A stretch of 64,000 bases of DNA from assembly GCF_014637175.1 (NCBI RefSeq), contig NZ_BMEV01000002.1, positions 37,798 to 101,797 on the forward strand, read 5' to 3'. The notes beneath the pieces are model-generated. The model saw only the letters and a program-made list of their open reading frames with translations. It was not told where the DNA came from and did no database searches. Origin of the DNA: Compostibacillus humi (lineage in GTDB: Bacteria > Bacillota > Bacilli > Bacillales > Amphibacillaceae). Shown in pieces: positions 41,201-49,577 of the stretch (position 1 is its first letter; every line of letters begins with the position of its first letter). Made by a program: the position numbers and the translations under genes.

Positions 41201-42049
41201 TCATTTCATCCCTATTTGTTCATATGCATACATAATCTTTAACAAGGATATTGGCATAGACATGTCATTTTTCTCAACTGTTTCTTTAAACGATTGAACG
41301 ATTTCCGACTCGTTTATTTCGGGCAAAGATTCGACCGAAAAGGTCAGGTTCTGATCTTCCGATTGTAATTGGTTTATGAACTGTTCCCGAAACGCTGTAA
41401 ACCAGGAAATTTCTTCATCGGTAAGTTCAATTTCTCCAGGAAGGGTTGACCATTCTTTTACATACAGCTCCACTTCGCTGTATTTTTCGGCGAGTTTTTC
41501 CCCTTGGGCTTTATTCGCCAATGCACCGACAAAGACAAAAAACTGACCGTCTCTTTCCCATACAAATGACGGAATATCTGACTTTGCAAGCTCACCAGCT
41601 AACTGATCCGCGTTTGCTTTTTCAGAAAAAACACCGGCCTGCAATACGAAAGAATGTATCGCTTCTAGCGAAAACAAGCTTTTTTCTGCTGCCGTTTCAT
41701 TCGCGGTGTTGCTGTCGGCAGCAGCAGGCAGCTGCTGAATTTTGCTTTGATTCGCCAAATCCTCCTCAACGCTGACAAATACTTGAAACATGACAAAACT
41801 TAGTACACTCCCGATAATTATTGCCGAGAGAATCGCGACAATAATCGGCTGGAATATTTTAAAAGACCGATGGGGACTCTTTCCTGACCGATTGTTTGTA
41901 TATCTGACATATTCGGGTACCGACTCATCTTTAGGCGATTCCAAAGTTGCAGCTGATTCGGTTTCACTTTCTTTCTTCAGAGAATAGTCCGGATAAATCT
42001 TCAATCTTTTCCCGTTTTCTTTAATAATAATTGGGCCTTTCGGTTCCAT
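41201..42049 (-). CDS. spoIIB: SpoIIB-like sporulation protein with SPOR domain
   Basis: 282 residues: cytosolic N-terminus (about 1-65), one transmembrane helix (about 67-92, IFQPIIVAILSAIIIGSVLS), and an extracytoplasmic SPOR domain (about 130-200; HSFVLQAGVFSEKANADQLA). SPOR domains bind denuded glycan at division sites. SpoIIB localises to the sporulation septum and helps engulfment and SpoIIDMP targeting. Synteny (folC-spoIIB-radC) supports the call. The GGGAGGG site is rather far (about 12 nt) from the ATG. Confidence 0.85.
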   Translation of the reverse strand: MEPKGPIIIKENGKRLKIYPDYSLKKESETESAATLESPKDESVPEYVRYTNNRSGKSPHRSFKIFQPIIVAILSAIIIGSVLSFVMFQVFVSVEEDLANQSKIQQLPAAADSNTANETAAEKSLFSLEAIHSFVLQAGVFSEKANADQLAGELAKSDIPSFVWERDGQFFVFVGALANKAQGEKLAEKYSEVELYVKEWSTLPGEIELTDEEISWFTAFREQFINQLQSEDQNLTFSVESLPEINESEIVQSFKETVEKNDMSMPISLLKIMYAYEQIGMK

Positions 42050-42104
42050 TATTCGTTCATTCCCTCCCCTGCTATGGTGTCGTTAGTATAAATCTAGCAC
42101 AGGG

Positions 42105-42133
42105 AAGATAAAAAGTAAGACGAATTATGTCAA
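42105..42133 (-). promoter_or_regulatory. Probable sigma-A promoter of spoIIB
   Basis: Perfect TTGACA (42133-42128), 17-nt spacer, TATCTT (42110-42105). Confidence 0.6.
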
Positions 42134-42164
42134 GTTAGGAAAAAATCGTTTTCCATAATTTCCC

Positions 42165-43430
42165 TTACTTCGACGATAGGAGATAATTTCTGACATTTTC
42201 TATAAAAGCAAAGGAACCGGTTACGACATATACATCCGATTTTTGCCGAAATGACAGCCCTTCTTTCCAGTTCTCCAAAACCGTAATATTTCTATTGTTT
42301 GCCAGTTTTGAAATATCTTCTTTCGACAGAGCGCGCGGATGATCGAAGGTAGTTACCTTAATCTCGGAAAAGTAGTCTTCTAATAACGTTATCATTTGCT
42401 CATAGTCTTTATCTTTAAAGGCAGAAAATAGAACATGTTTCTTTAAGCCATCATATTTTTTAAGCGTTTGGATTAAAGCACGGATGCCTGCCGGGTTATG
42501 GGCGACATCGAGGATGACAAGCGGTTTTCGCCGGAAAATTTCAAACCGGCCAGGGATAACCGTCTGCTTTAGCGCTTCGATTGCTTTCCTTTCATCTAGC
42601 GGATATTGATAGATATTCATTAACCATTCGATTGCAGTCCAGGCAACCGCCACATTTTTCAGCTGATGTTCCCCGGCCATCGCAATGCATAAACAGACCT
42701 TTTTCCCCTCTTCATTAAACCATTCAATGCAGCCATCTCCATTTATCTTTTCGTAACTAAAATCGGAATGCAATTGATAGACAGGTGCCCCCTTTGTTGC
42801 CGCCTCTTCTTTAATCACTTGCAAAGCTTCTCCTTTTACTTCTCCAACAATCACCGGTACCTGTTTTTTAATAATTCCTGCTTTATGGAAAGCGATTTCC
42901 TTTATGGTATTTCCGAGAAAGCTTCGATGGTCCAGTTCTATATTTGTTATAATAGATATGATAGGGGTTATTACATTGGTCGTATCGAACCGCCCCCCCA
43001 TTCCTGACTCGATGATGGCGATATCACTGTTTTCCGCAAAATAGAGAAAGGCCATCGCGGTTAAAATTTCAAATTCGGTTGGAGGCATATCGGAATCCAT
43101 TTGCTGAATTGCCGGGTAGACCCGATGAAATAATTGCGTAAATTCCGCCTTTGAAACAGGCTGGTCATTTGCGTAAATATTCCCTTCTAAACCGGTTAAG
43201 CTTGGGGATGTAAATACGCCCGTCTGATAACCGTTGGCAATTAAACTGTCCCGAATATAATGGATGGTCGATCCTTTGCCATTAGTGCCGGCAACGTGAA
43301 TTGCCCGAATGTTTCTTTCGGGATTGCCGATCAGCTTAAGAAGCGTATGCATTCTTTCAAGCCCTGGTTTGATGCCGATTATTTTTCGCTCAGAAAAAAA
43401 TTGAATAATCTCTTGATATGAAAATGTCAT
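42165..43430 (-). CDS. folC: Folylpolyglutamate synthase/dihydrofolate synthase
   Basis: 421 residues, Mur-ligase superfamily. ATP-binding loop AGTNGKGST (about 47-55), ESGMGGRFDTTN, HRSFLGNTIKEIAFHKAGIIK with the carbamate-type region, and DVAHNP in the C-terminal domain. Adds glutamates to (dihydro)folates. The frame extends to a GTG at 43442; the ATG at 43430 has GGTGG 5 nt upstream and is preferred. Divergent from the ATP-grasp pair. The comC gene usually next to it in B. subtilis is absent. Confidence 0.95.
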   Translation of the reverse strand: MTFSYQEIIQFFSERKIIGIKPGLERMHTLLKLIGNPERNIRAIHVAGTNGKGSTIHYIRDSLIANGYQTGVFTSPSLTGLEGNIYANDQPVSKAEFTQLFHRVYPAIQQMDSDMPPTEFEILTAMAFLYFAENSDIAIIESGMGGRFDTTNVITPIISIITNIELDHRSFLGNTIKEIAFHKAGIIKKQVPVIVGEVKGEALQVIKEEAATKGAPVYQLHSDFSYEKINGDGCIEWFNEEGKKVCLCIAMAGEHQLKNVAVAWTAIEWLMNIYQYPLDERKAIEALKQTVIPGRFEIFRRKPLVILDVAHNPAGIRALIQTLKKYDGLKKHVLFSAFKDKDYEQMITLLEDYFSEIKVTTFDHPRALSKEDISKLANNRNITVLENWKEGLSFRQKSDVYVVTGSFAFIENVRNYLLSSK

Positions 43431-43465
43431 CCTGTCCACCACGTTTCTGCAATATTTATGACCAC

Positions 43466-43471
43466 ATTATA
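43466..43471 (-). promoter_or_regulatory. Extended -10 promoter for folC
   Basis: TGTTATAAT on the minus strand (TATAAT at 43471-43466 with an upstream TG), 36 nt before the folC ATG. No good -35 is visible. Confidence 0.45.
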
Positions 43472-43490
43472 ACAGAAAGGAATTCGAACG

Positions 43491-44381
43491 ATGAGCACGA
43501 TTGGCTGGGTAATATACAACGGAAATTTACCAAGCTCGAAATTTGTCGATTTTGCCCGTATGCTGCAGGAAGCAGCCCACCGCCAAAACGGGGAATTACA
43601 TATTTATAAAAATAATGATCTCCTCAGTTTTCTAGTATCAAATGAATTTAAGATATTAAAAAATACTCCGGAATCCCTTCCCGATTACGTCATTTTTATC
43701 GATAAAGATATATACTTGGCAAGGCAATTGGAAAGCTTAGGAATTCCTGTATTCAACAGTTCGAGAGCGATTGAGATCAGTGACGACAAAATTCTCACGT
43801 ATCAGGAATTGGTGAAGGAAGAAATTCCGATTCCTTCGACGATCATAGCGCCAAAAATCTTTTCGACAGGTACGATCGAGAAAAACATGCTAACACAAGT
43901 GATCGAACAGCTTGGCCTTCCGCTAGTCATAAAAGAAGCTTTCGGCTCCTTTGGGGAACAAGTATATCTTGTTCATTCGGAAGCTGAATTAAGGGAGAAA
44001 GTCGAGCAATTACAAGGCAAGCCATTCTTATTTCAATCCTTTCTCAAATCAAGCTTTGGCCGGGATTTAAGATTGCAAGTTGTAGGAAATCACGTCGTTG
44101 CTGCAATGAAGCGGACATCCGAACAGGACTTCCGTGCCAACGTCACAAGTGGCGGAAAAATGGAAAATTATTCGCCGACGACAGAAGAAAAAGTACTGGC
44201 CATTCGGGCTGCAAAGGCGATCGGCGCAGATTTCGCCGGAGTAGACATTTTATTTGGACCGGATGATAGCCGGTACGTTTGTGAAGTGAATTCCAATGCC
44301 CACATCCGCAATTTGTTCGATTGTACCGGGATTAATGCTGCTGACTATATCGTCCGGCATATTCTGCGACAAATTAAATGA
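43491..44381 (+). CDS. RimK-like ATP-grasp ligase, first of a tandem pair
   Basis: 296 residues. The N-terminal region (1-95, TIGWVIYNGNLPSSKFVDFA) looks like a RimK/GSHS pre-ATP-grasp domain. The ATP-grasp core has K100, K148 (LPLVIKEAFGSFGEQV), GRDLRLQVVG (190-199) and K207. Mg ligands are D252 (GVDILF), E265 and N267 (VCEVNSN). These resemble RimK, LysX and MptN, which add amino acids to carboxylates of proteins or cofactors. The substrate is unknown: no LysW-type carrier or ribosomal target is encoded nearby. AAAGGA is 8 nt before the ATG. The end overlaps the possible upstream ATG of the second gene by 4 nt. Confidence 0.85.
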   Translation: MSTIGWVIYNGNLPSSKFVDFARMLQEAAHRQNGELHIYKNNDLLSFLVSNEFKILKNTPESLPDYVIFIDKDIYLARQLESLGIPVFNSSRAIEISDDKILTYQELVKEEIPIPSTIIAPKIFSTGTIEKNMLTQVIEQLGLPLVIKEAFGSFGEQVYLVHSEAELREKVEQLQGKPFLFQSFLKSSFGRDLRLQVVGNHVVAAMKRTSEQDFRANVTSGGKMENYSPTTEEKVLAIRAAKAIGADFAGVDILFGPDDSRYVCEVNSNAHIRNLFDCTGINAADYIVRHILRQIK

Positions 44382-44398
44382 AGATTGGAGAAGTCAAA

Positions 44399-45268
44399 AT
44401 GCTGAATGGATGGCTAATTTACCGAAAAGAAGATGCTGCAACGAATCATTCTTATATTCTATGGTTTATCGAAGAAGCAAGTAAGCAGCAAATCGACTTG
44501 GAACTTATCCTTCGGGAAGACTTAATCATCGGAATCGAAAATTGGAAAAAGCAGATGAAATTAAAGAAGCAGCCCATTACTAGGCTGCCTGACTTTGCCG
44601 TTGTCCGGACGAGGGAACCGTTGCTGAACTGTCACCTGGAAGCATTAGGCATCCCGGTTTTTAACCCGGCAAACGTCTCAGCGATCTGCAACAATAAAGC
44701 AGCTACCCATCACTACATTAGCCAATTCAACATACCGATGGCTGATACTTTTTATTTTCCGAAGGATCTCCTTCCCGATTTGCCGCCCATTAGCTTTCCT
44801 TTTGTCCTGAAAGAAGTAGACGGGCACGGCGGAAAACAAGTATACTATATCGAAAATGAAAGACAGTGGAGTCATTCGGCGGAGAAAATCCAATCAGACA
44901 CAATCATCCAGCCGGCCAATGTTCAGCTCGGTAAAGACCTCCGTGTGTTTGTCATCGGAAAGGAAATTGTCGGTGCTGTCCTGCGGGCGAGTGACAAAGA
45001 CTTTCGCGCCAACTATACTCTTGGAGGGACCGCTGCGTGGTATGAACTGAACAGCGGGGAAAGGAAGCTTGTGCAAAAAATCATCGAAAGCATGGACTTC
45101 GGCTTAGTTGGAATCGACTTTTTGTTCGACTCGGAAGGGGGACTCCTCTTTAACGAAATTGAAGATGTAGTCGGTTCGCGCACGTTAAGCCAAGTAAGCG
45201 ATATAAACTTGCTGGAAAAATACGTTTCATTTATAAAAAAAAATGTAAAGCGGAGTTCTGATATATAG
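44399..45268 (+). CDS. RimK-like ATP-grasp protein, second of a tandem pair
   Basis: 289 residues, paralogous to the preceding gene: both start with GW(V/L)IY, have K100, the glycine loop (K138, VLKEVDGHGGKQVYY), G(R/K)DLR and DFRAN. D240 (GIDFLF) and E253 are kept, but the usual third Mg ligand of the E-x-N motif is Glu (FNEIEDVVGSRTL, E253-I-E255). The C-terminal substrate region therefore differs from gene one. A frame-open ATG at 44378 overlaps the first gene's stop. GGAG is well spaced for the ATG at 44399, chosen here. The 3' end contains one arm of the valS terminator. Substrate unknown. Confidence 0.83.
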   Translation: MLNGWLIYRKEDAATNHSYILWFIEEASKQQIDLELILREDLIIGIENWKKQMKLKKQPITRLPDFAVVRTREPLLNCHLEALGIPVFNPANVSAICNNKAATHHYISQFNIPMADTFYFPKDLLPDLPPISFPFVLKEVDGHGGKQVYYIENERQWSHSAEKIQSDTIIQPANVQLGKDLRVFVIGKEIVGAVLRASDKDFRANYTLGGTAAWYELNSGERKLVQKIIESMDFGLVGIDFLFDSEGGLLFNEIEDVVGSRTLSQVSDINLLEKYVSFIKKNVKRSSDI

Positions 45269-45279
45269 AACTCCGCTTT
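45243..45279 (-). terminator. Terminator of valS, lying in the 3' end of the ATP-grasp gene
   Basis: 13-bp stem AAAGCGGAGTTCT (45247-45259) with AGAACTCCGCTTT (45267-45279), 7-nt loop. On the minus strand it is followed by ACATTTTTTTTTA. On the plus strand the following U-tract is weak. Confidence 0.88.
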
Positions 45280-45282
45280 GCG

Positions 45283-47925
45283 TTATCCTTGCAATTCTTG
45301 AATTCTTGCTTTCACTTTTGCTTGTTTTTCCAAGTAATCCTTCTCTTTTCGCCGTTCTTCTTCTACAATAGCTTCCGGTGCTTTTTCGACAAAGTTCTTA
45401 TTGGAAAGTTTCTTTTGCACCCGTTCTACTTCCTTCGTCCATTTTTCCAGTTCCTGTTCGAGCCGCTCGATTTCTTTGTCCAAATCGATGAGCCCTTCCA
45501 GCGGAAGGAAGATTTCCGCACCGGTTACAACTGCTGTCATTGCTTTCTCCGGTACTTCCAACGTCGTCTCAATCGTTAATTCGCTTGGATTACAGAATCG
45601 TTCCAAATATTCCCGATTTCGCTCTAATTCTGCTTTGACATTGTCATCCTCTGCCAGCACAAGCATCTTAATCGGTTTTGACATCGGTGTATCTACTTCG
45701 CTCCGAATATTCCGCACCGCTTTAATGATCGCAACTAAGCGGTTCATCTCCTTCACTGCCTCTTCATCGTGGAAGGAATCGTTCGCTTTTGGCCAGCTGG
45801 CAACGGTAATCGATTCACCCTGATGCGGAAGCTTTTGCCATATTTCTTCCGTGATAAACGGCATAAACGGATGTAACAAGCGCATCGTCTGGTCAAGCAC
45901 ATAGGCAAGTACGGAGCGGGTAGTCTTTTTCTTTTCTTCATCGTCCCCGTACAACGGCAGTTTAGCCATTTCGATATACCAGTCGCATAGGTCATCCCAA
46001 ATAAAGTTATACAGATGGCGTCCGGCTTCCCCAAATTCGTATTTTTCATTATTTCTTGTTACATGTTCGATCGTTTCATTCAAGCGGGTAAGAATCCATT
46101 TATCCGCAAGGGATTTTTCTCCCGTCAAATCGATATCGTCGTAAGTAAAGCCTTCCATGTTCATTAGCGAGAAACGGGAAGCGTTCCAAATTTTATTGGC
46201 AAAGTTCCATGTAGACTCTACTTTTTCCCAATGGAAACGCAAATCTTGCCCAGGGGTAGAGCCGGTTAAGAGAAAATATCTTAATGAGTCGGCACCGTAT
46301 TTCTCGATAACATCCATCGGGTCTACGCCGTTTCCGAGGGATTTGCTCATTTTCCGGCCTTCCGCATCCCGGATTAAACCGTGAATCAGCACATCTTTAA
46401 ACGGCCTCTTTCCGGTAAATTCCTTCGACTGGAAAATCATGCGCGCTACCCAGAAGAAGATGATATCGTAACCGGTAACGAGCACGTTCGTCGGAAAATA
46501 CCGCTTATAATCTTCTGCCTCCGTATTCGGCCAGCCCATCGTAGAAAACGGCCATAAGGCAGAGGAGAACCACGTATCTAAAACATCTTCATCCTGCTCC
46601 CAATTTTCAATATCCGCTGGCGCTTCCTTGCCGACGTAAACTTCTCCCGTTTCTTTATGGTACCAGGCAGGTATGCGGTGGCCCCACCAGAGCTGCCGGG
46701 AAATACACCAGTCGCGGATATTTTCCATCCAGTTTAAATAGGTGCGTTCGAAGCGGGCAGGAACAAAATTAACCTTCTCTTCAGTATTTTGCATTTCAAT
46801 AACAGCCTCTGCCAACGGCTTCATTTTTACGAACCATTGGGTAGATAAGTACGGTTCAACGACGGCGCCGCTTCGCTCCGAGTGTCCAACTTGGTGGGTA
46901 TGGTCTTCGATTTTGAACAGCACCCCTGCTTCTTGCAAATCTTTTACTATTTGGTTTCGGCATTCAAACCGGTCCATTCCTTCGTATTTTCCGGCATTTT
47001 CGTTCATTGTCCCGTCTTCATTCATGACGAGCACCCGCGGCAAGTCATGACGGTTGCCGATTTCAAAGTCGTTTGGATCATGGGCAGGCGTAATTTTTAC
47101 TGCGCCAGAACCAAACTCCATATCGACATATTCATCGGCAATGATTGGGATTTCCCGTCCGACGATTGGCAGTACAACGGTTTTTCCGATCAGATGCTGG
47201 TAACGTTCATCATCAGGATGTACTGCTACTGCGGTATCCCCTAACATCGTCTCCGGACGGGTCGTTGCGATTTCAATCGTTTCATCGCTGTCTTTAATCG
47301 GGTATTTCATATGATAAAACTTGCCTTGAACTTCTTTGTAAATTACTTCAATATCCGAAAGGGCGGTTCTCGTTTCCGGGTCCCAGTTAATAATATATTC
47401 GCCCCGGTAAATTAAGCCTTTCTCGTAAAGCCTTACAAACACTTCTTTTACCGCATCAGACAACCCTTCATCAAGGGTAAACCGCTCCCGGGAATAATCG
47501 AGACCTAAGCCGAGTTTTTCCCATTGGGAACGAATAAAGTCTGCATATTCTTCCTTCCATTCCCAGGCTTTTTCCAGGAATTTCTCCCTGCCAAGCTCAT
47601 AACGGTTCGTTCCTTGCTCTTTTAATTTTGCTTCTACTTTTGCTTGGGTAGCAATACCGGCATGGTCCATTCCCGGAAGCCATAATACATCATATCCTTG
47701 CATCCGCTTCATGCGGGAAATCGTATCCTGCATTGTCGTATCCCAGGCATGGCCAAGATGAAGCTTTCCTGTTACGTTCGGCGGCGGAATGACGATGGAA
47801 TATGGCTCTTTCTCCGGATCCATTGTCGCTTCGAAAAATTTTCCGTCCAGCCACCATTGATATCTTCCTTTTTCCACTTCCTTCGGATTGTACTTTGTTG
47901 GAAGGGCTGAAGTTCCTTTTTCCAT
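45283..47925 (-). CDS. valS: Valyl-tRNA synthetase
   Basis: 880-residue class Ia synthetase. HIGH motif as HLGH in [17 protein letters not shown] (about 49-65), editing domain, KMSKS motif ([11 protein letters not shown]), anticodon-binding domain and C-terminal coiled coil ([20 protein letters not shown]). Full length. Expression is under a T-box leader with a Val specifier candidate. B. subtilis has folC downstream of valS; here the ATP-grasp pair intervenes on the opposite strand. Confidence 0.98.
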   Translation of the reverse strand: MEKGTSALPTKYNPKEVEKGRYQWWLDGKFFEATMDPEKEPYSIVIPPPNVTGKLHLGHAWDTTMQDTISRMKRMQGYDVLWLPGMDHAGIATQAKVEAKLKEQGTNRYELGREKFLEKAWEWKEEYADFIRSQWEKLGLGLDYSRERFTLDEGLSDAVKEVFVRLYEKGLIYRGEYIINWDPETRTALSDIEVIYKEVQGKFYHMKYPIKDSDETIEIATTRPETMLGDTAVAVHPDDERYQHLIGKTVVLPIVGREIPIIADEYVDMEFGSGAVKITPAHDPNDFEIGNRHDLPRVLVMNEDGTMNENAGKYEGMDRFECRNQIVKDLQEAGVLFKIEDHTHQVGHSERSGAVVEPYLSTQWFVKMKPLAEAVIEMQNTEEKVNFVPARFERTYLNWMENIRDWCISRQLWWGHRIPAWYHKETGEVYVGKEAPADIENWEQDEDVLDTWFSSALWPFSTMGWPNTEAEDYKRYFPTNVLVTGYDIIFFWVARMIFQSKEFTGKRPFKDVLIHGLIRDAEGRKMSKSLGNGVDPMDVIEKYGADSLRYFLLTGSTPGQDLRFHWEKVESTWNFANKIWNASRFSLMNMEGFTYDDIDLTGEKSLADKWILTRLNETIEHVTRNNEKYEFGEAGRHLYNFIWDDLCDWYIEMAKLPLYGDDEEKKKTTRSVLAYVLDQTMRLLHPFMPFITEEIWQKLPHQGESITVASWPKANDSFHDEEAVKEMNRLVAIIKAVRNIRSEVDTPMSKPIKMLVLAEDDNVKAELERNREYLERFCNPSELTIETTLEVPEKAMTAVVTGAEIFLPLEGLIDLDKEIERLEQELEKWTKEVERVQKKLSNKNFVEKAPEAIVEEERRKEKDYLEKQAKVKARIQELQG

Positions 47926-47949
47926 TACTCCTTATTCCTCCTTTAACAA

Positions 47950-48213
47950 TATAAAAGCCCTTTTCATCCTCATAAAAGGACGAAAAGGGCTTGCTTTCCG
48001 CGGTACCACCTTTGTTTACAAATGACAAAATCATTTGTACTCTCCATACGGATAACGGTTCACACCGGCTTCTTCTACTTCCGTTTCAAAGAAGCTGCAT
48101 CAAGGGCGACCTTCCAAAATAAAAGTACCTGGGAAACTTTCAGCCGCTGATTTCCCTCTCTTTCAGGCTTTTATTTTGTACTCTTCCCTATCCTCGCATT
48201 TTTCCTTTGATTT
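47950..48213 (-). promoter_or_regulatory. T-box riboswitch of valS
   Basis: T-box motif AAGGTGGTACCGCGG at 48012-47998, followed by a long terminator (16-bp stem, 47992-47977 with 47970-47955, then UUUUAUAU). In stem I the segment GGAAGGTCGCCC supplies a GTC (Val) specifier at 48110-48108. Confidence 0.95.
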
Positions 48214-48219
48214 TCCTTT

Positions 48220-48248
48220 ATTTTATAGCGTCTTTGGAAAAACGTCAA
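48220..48248 (-). promoter_or_regulatory. Sigma-A promoter of valS
   Basis: TTGACG (48248-48243), 17-nt spacer, TAAAAT (48225-48220); an alternative TATAAA lies 2 nt closer. Confidence 0.65.
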
Positions 48249-48328
48249 CTACTATACCATCTTTGCACCAATTGTACTTGTTTATACATATGATAATAAC
48301 AAAATCTTTGTGATTTTGGCTGGAGGTG

Positions 48329-48523
48329 ATGAATATTCCTAGATATTACCGGTACCGGCTGCCTCCATGGTTAAGGAAATGTATTTTCATTGCGGAAAAA
48401 GTAACGCTGCCCATCTTAATATTTCAATTAATCCGAACGATTTTGTTCCCGACTACATTTGATTTAATTCTATTAGGTATACTGACGGGACTTTTAATCG
48501 CCTTCTATTTGGAATGGATTTAA
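48329..48523 (+). CDS. Small membrane protein of unknown function
   Basis: 64 residues. A basic N-terminus (MNIPRYYRYRLPPWLRK) is followed by two hydrophobic segments (about 20-38, IAEKVTLPILIFQLIRTILF, and 45-63), giving a helical-hairpin topology. GGAGG is only 2 nt before this ATG; an ATT codon at 48335 would be better spaced, so the start is uncertain. It overlaps the ysxE stop by 4 nt tail-to-tail and is divergent from valS. Not recognised with confidence. The ribosome-binding site and protein-like composition support coding. Confidence 0.6.
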   Translation: MNIPRYYRYRLPPWLRKCIFIAEKVTLPILIFQLIRTILFPTTFDLILLGILTGLLIAFYLEWI

Positions 48524-49536
48524 AGGTTAATGTCCTCGGCTGACACCGTTTCAAATTCTTTTTCCACATATTGGGAGAATTGTATCCCAAACAAAATATT
48601 TCGGTACTCATGCTGCAGACGGATGATTTGCTCGACCATCGTTTCCTGCGATGTTTTGCTCACATACTGTTGAATAACGGATAAATAATTGCTGATGGAT
48701 AATAAGTAGATCAATAATAACTGCAATTCTTTTTCAGTCAATTTGTTTACATTCATATAGGCATGAAAATTTTGCTGCAGCAGTTCCCCGAAACGGCCGT
48801 GTTTTTTCGTTTCATTGCGGAAAAAGACGGCTAAATCAGCAGCTGCATTTTCCAAACGGGCACTTTCCCAATTAATAATGTAGCTGTCAAACAAATGGGA
48901 AATTTTTAAGTTCATATGACAGAGGGAGCTGCTCCATGTAAACGCTGTGTCTTCATGAAGAAACTGTTTTAACCGCTTGTTCAATTCGAAAAATGCATAA
49001 GCAACATCCCGATATTGGGTACAGACGAGCAATTCAAAGGGGGACATATACTCCTTCTGTTCAAATAATTGAACGTAACGTTCTAAATGGATTTGGCAAT
49101 CTTTACAGTACGTCTGATAGGATAAAAAGCTATCTTTGAACGATTGAAGTTCTATTTTTCGCGGACGTTTCGTCTTGGAATGAATCGTTGCAATATTTTT
49201 GTAAAAATCTTGTATTTCCTTGTCCCGGAAAGGACGAGTGCTCTCCAGCCAGGGGGTTAAATAGAAATAATGCTTTTGCCATTTGTAAACAATTTGCCCG
49301 TCGGTCGTCAAATAAACTGGCAAAATAGATCGCAATTGCAGGCTGTTTGCCAGCCAGTAAACATGGGAAAAGAAGTCTAATTCTTTGTCCGAAAGCCGGC
49401 TTTTCTTCAAAGCGTAGGCTTGAAAACCATCTTCTATTTTATACAAGTTGCCGGATATTTTCGTTGCCGAAACTTGATGTAATCCGTAGGCGCTGAGAAC
49501 AGCGGTCAACCACTCTTCCACATTATTCCCCCCCAT
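48520..49536 (-). CDS. ysxE: YsxE-like spore coat-associated protein (CotS/kinase-like family)
   Basis: About 338 residues, resembling the aminoglycoside-phosphotransferase/CotS-like fold: DGFQAYALKKSRLSDKELDFF near the N-terminus and a central HEDTAFTWSSSLCHMNLKISHLF where a kinase would carry its catalytic HxD. The catalytic residues look degenerate. Located beside spoVID as in B. subtilis, where YsxE is a spore-coat protein. Start choice is open: ATG at 49536 (AAGGGGT 7 nt upstream, inside a hairpin) or GTG at 49521 (behind a run of seven G). Confidence 0.82.
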   Translation of the reverse strand: MGGNNVEEWLTAVLSAYGLHQVSATKISGNLYKIEDGFQAYALKKSRLSDKELDFFSHVYWLANSLQLRSILPVYLTTDGQIVYKWQKHYFYLTPWLESTRPFRDKEIQDFYKNIATIHSKTKRPRKIELQSFKDSFLSYQTYCKDCQIHLERYVQLFEQKEYMSPFELLVCTQYRDVAYAFFELNKRLKQFLHEDTAFTWSSSLCHMNLKISHLFDSYIINWESARLENAAADLAVFFRNETKKHGRFGELLQQNFHAYMNVNKLTEKELQLLLIYLLSISNYLSVIQQYVSKTSQETMVEQIIRLQHEYRNILFGIQFSQYVEKEFETVSAEDINL

Positions 49537-49542
49537 ATAAAG

Positions 49543-49572
49543 TACCCCTTGAAGATGTCCATTCAAGGGGTA
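49543..49572 (-). repeat. 11-bp hairpin between spoVID and ysxE
   Basis: TACCCCTTGAA (49543-49553) and TTCAAGGGGTA (49562-49572), perfect, 8-nt loop. The minus-strand 3' arm carries the AAGGGGT ribosome-binding site of the ATG at 49536; the following CTTTATAT is a poor U-tract. Confidence 0.7.
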
Positions 49573-49577
49573 AAGCG

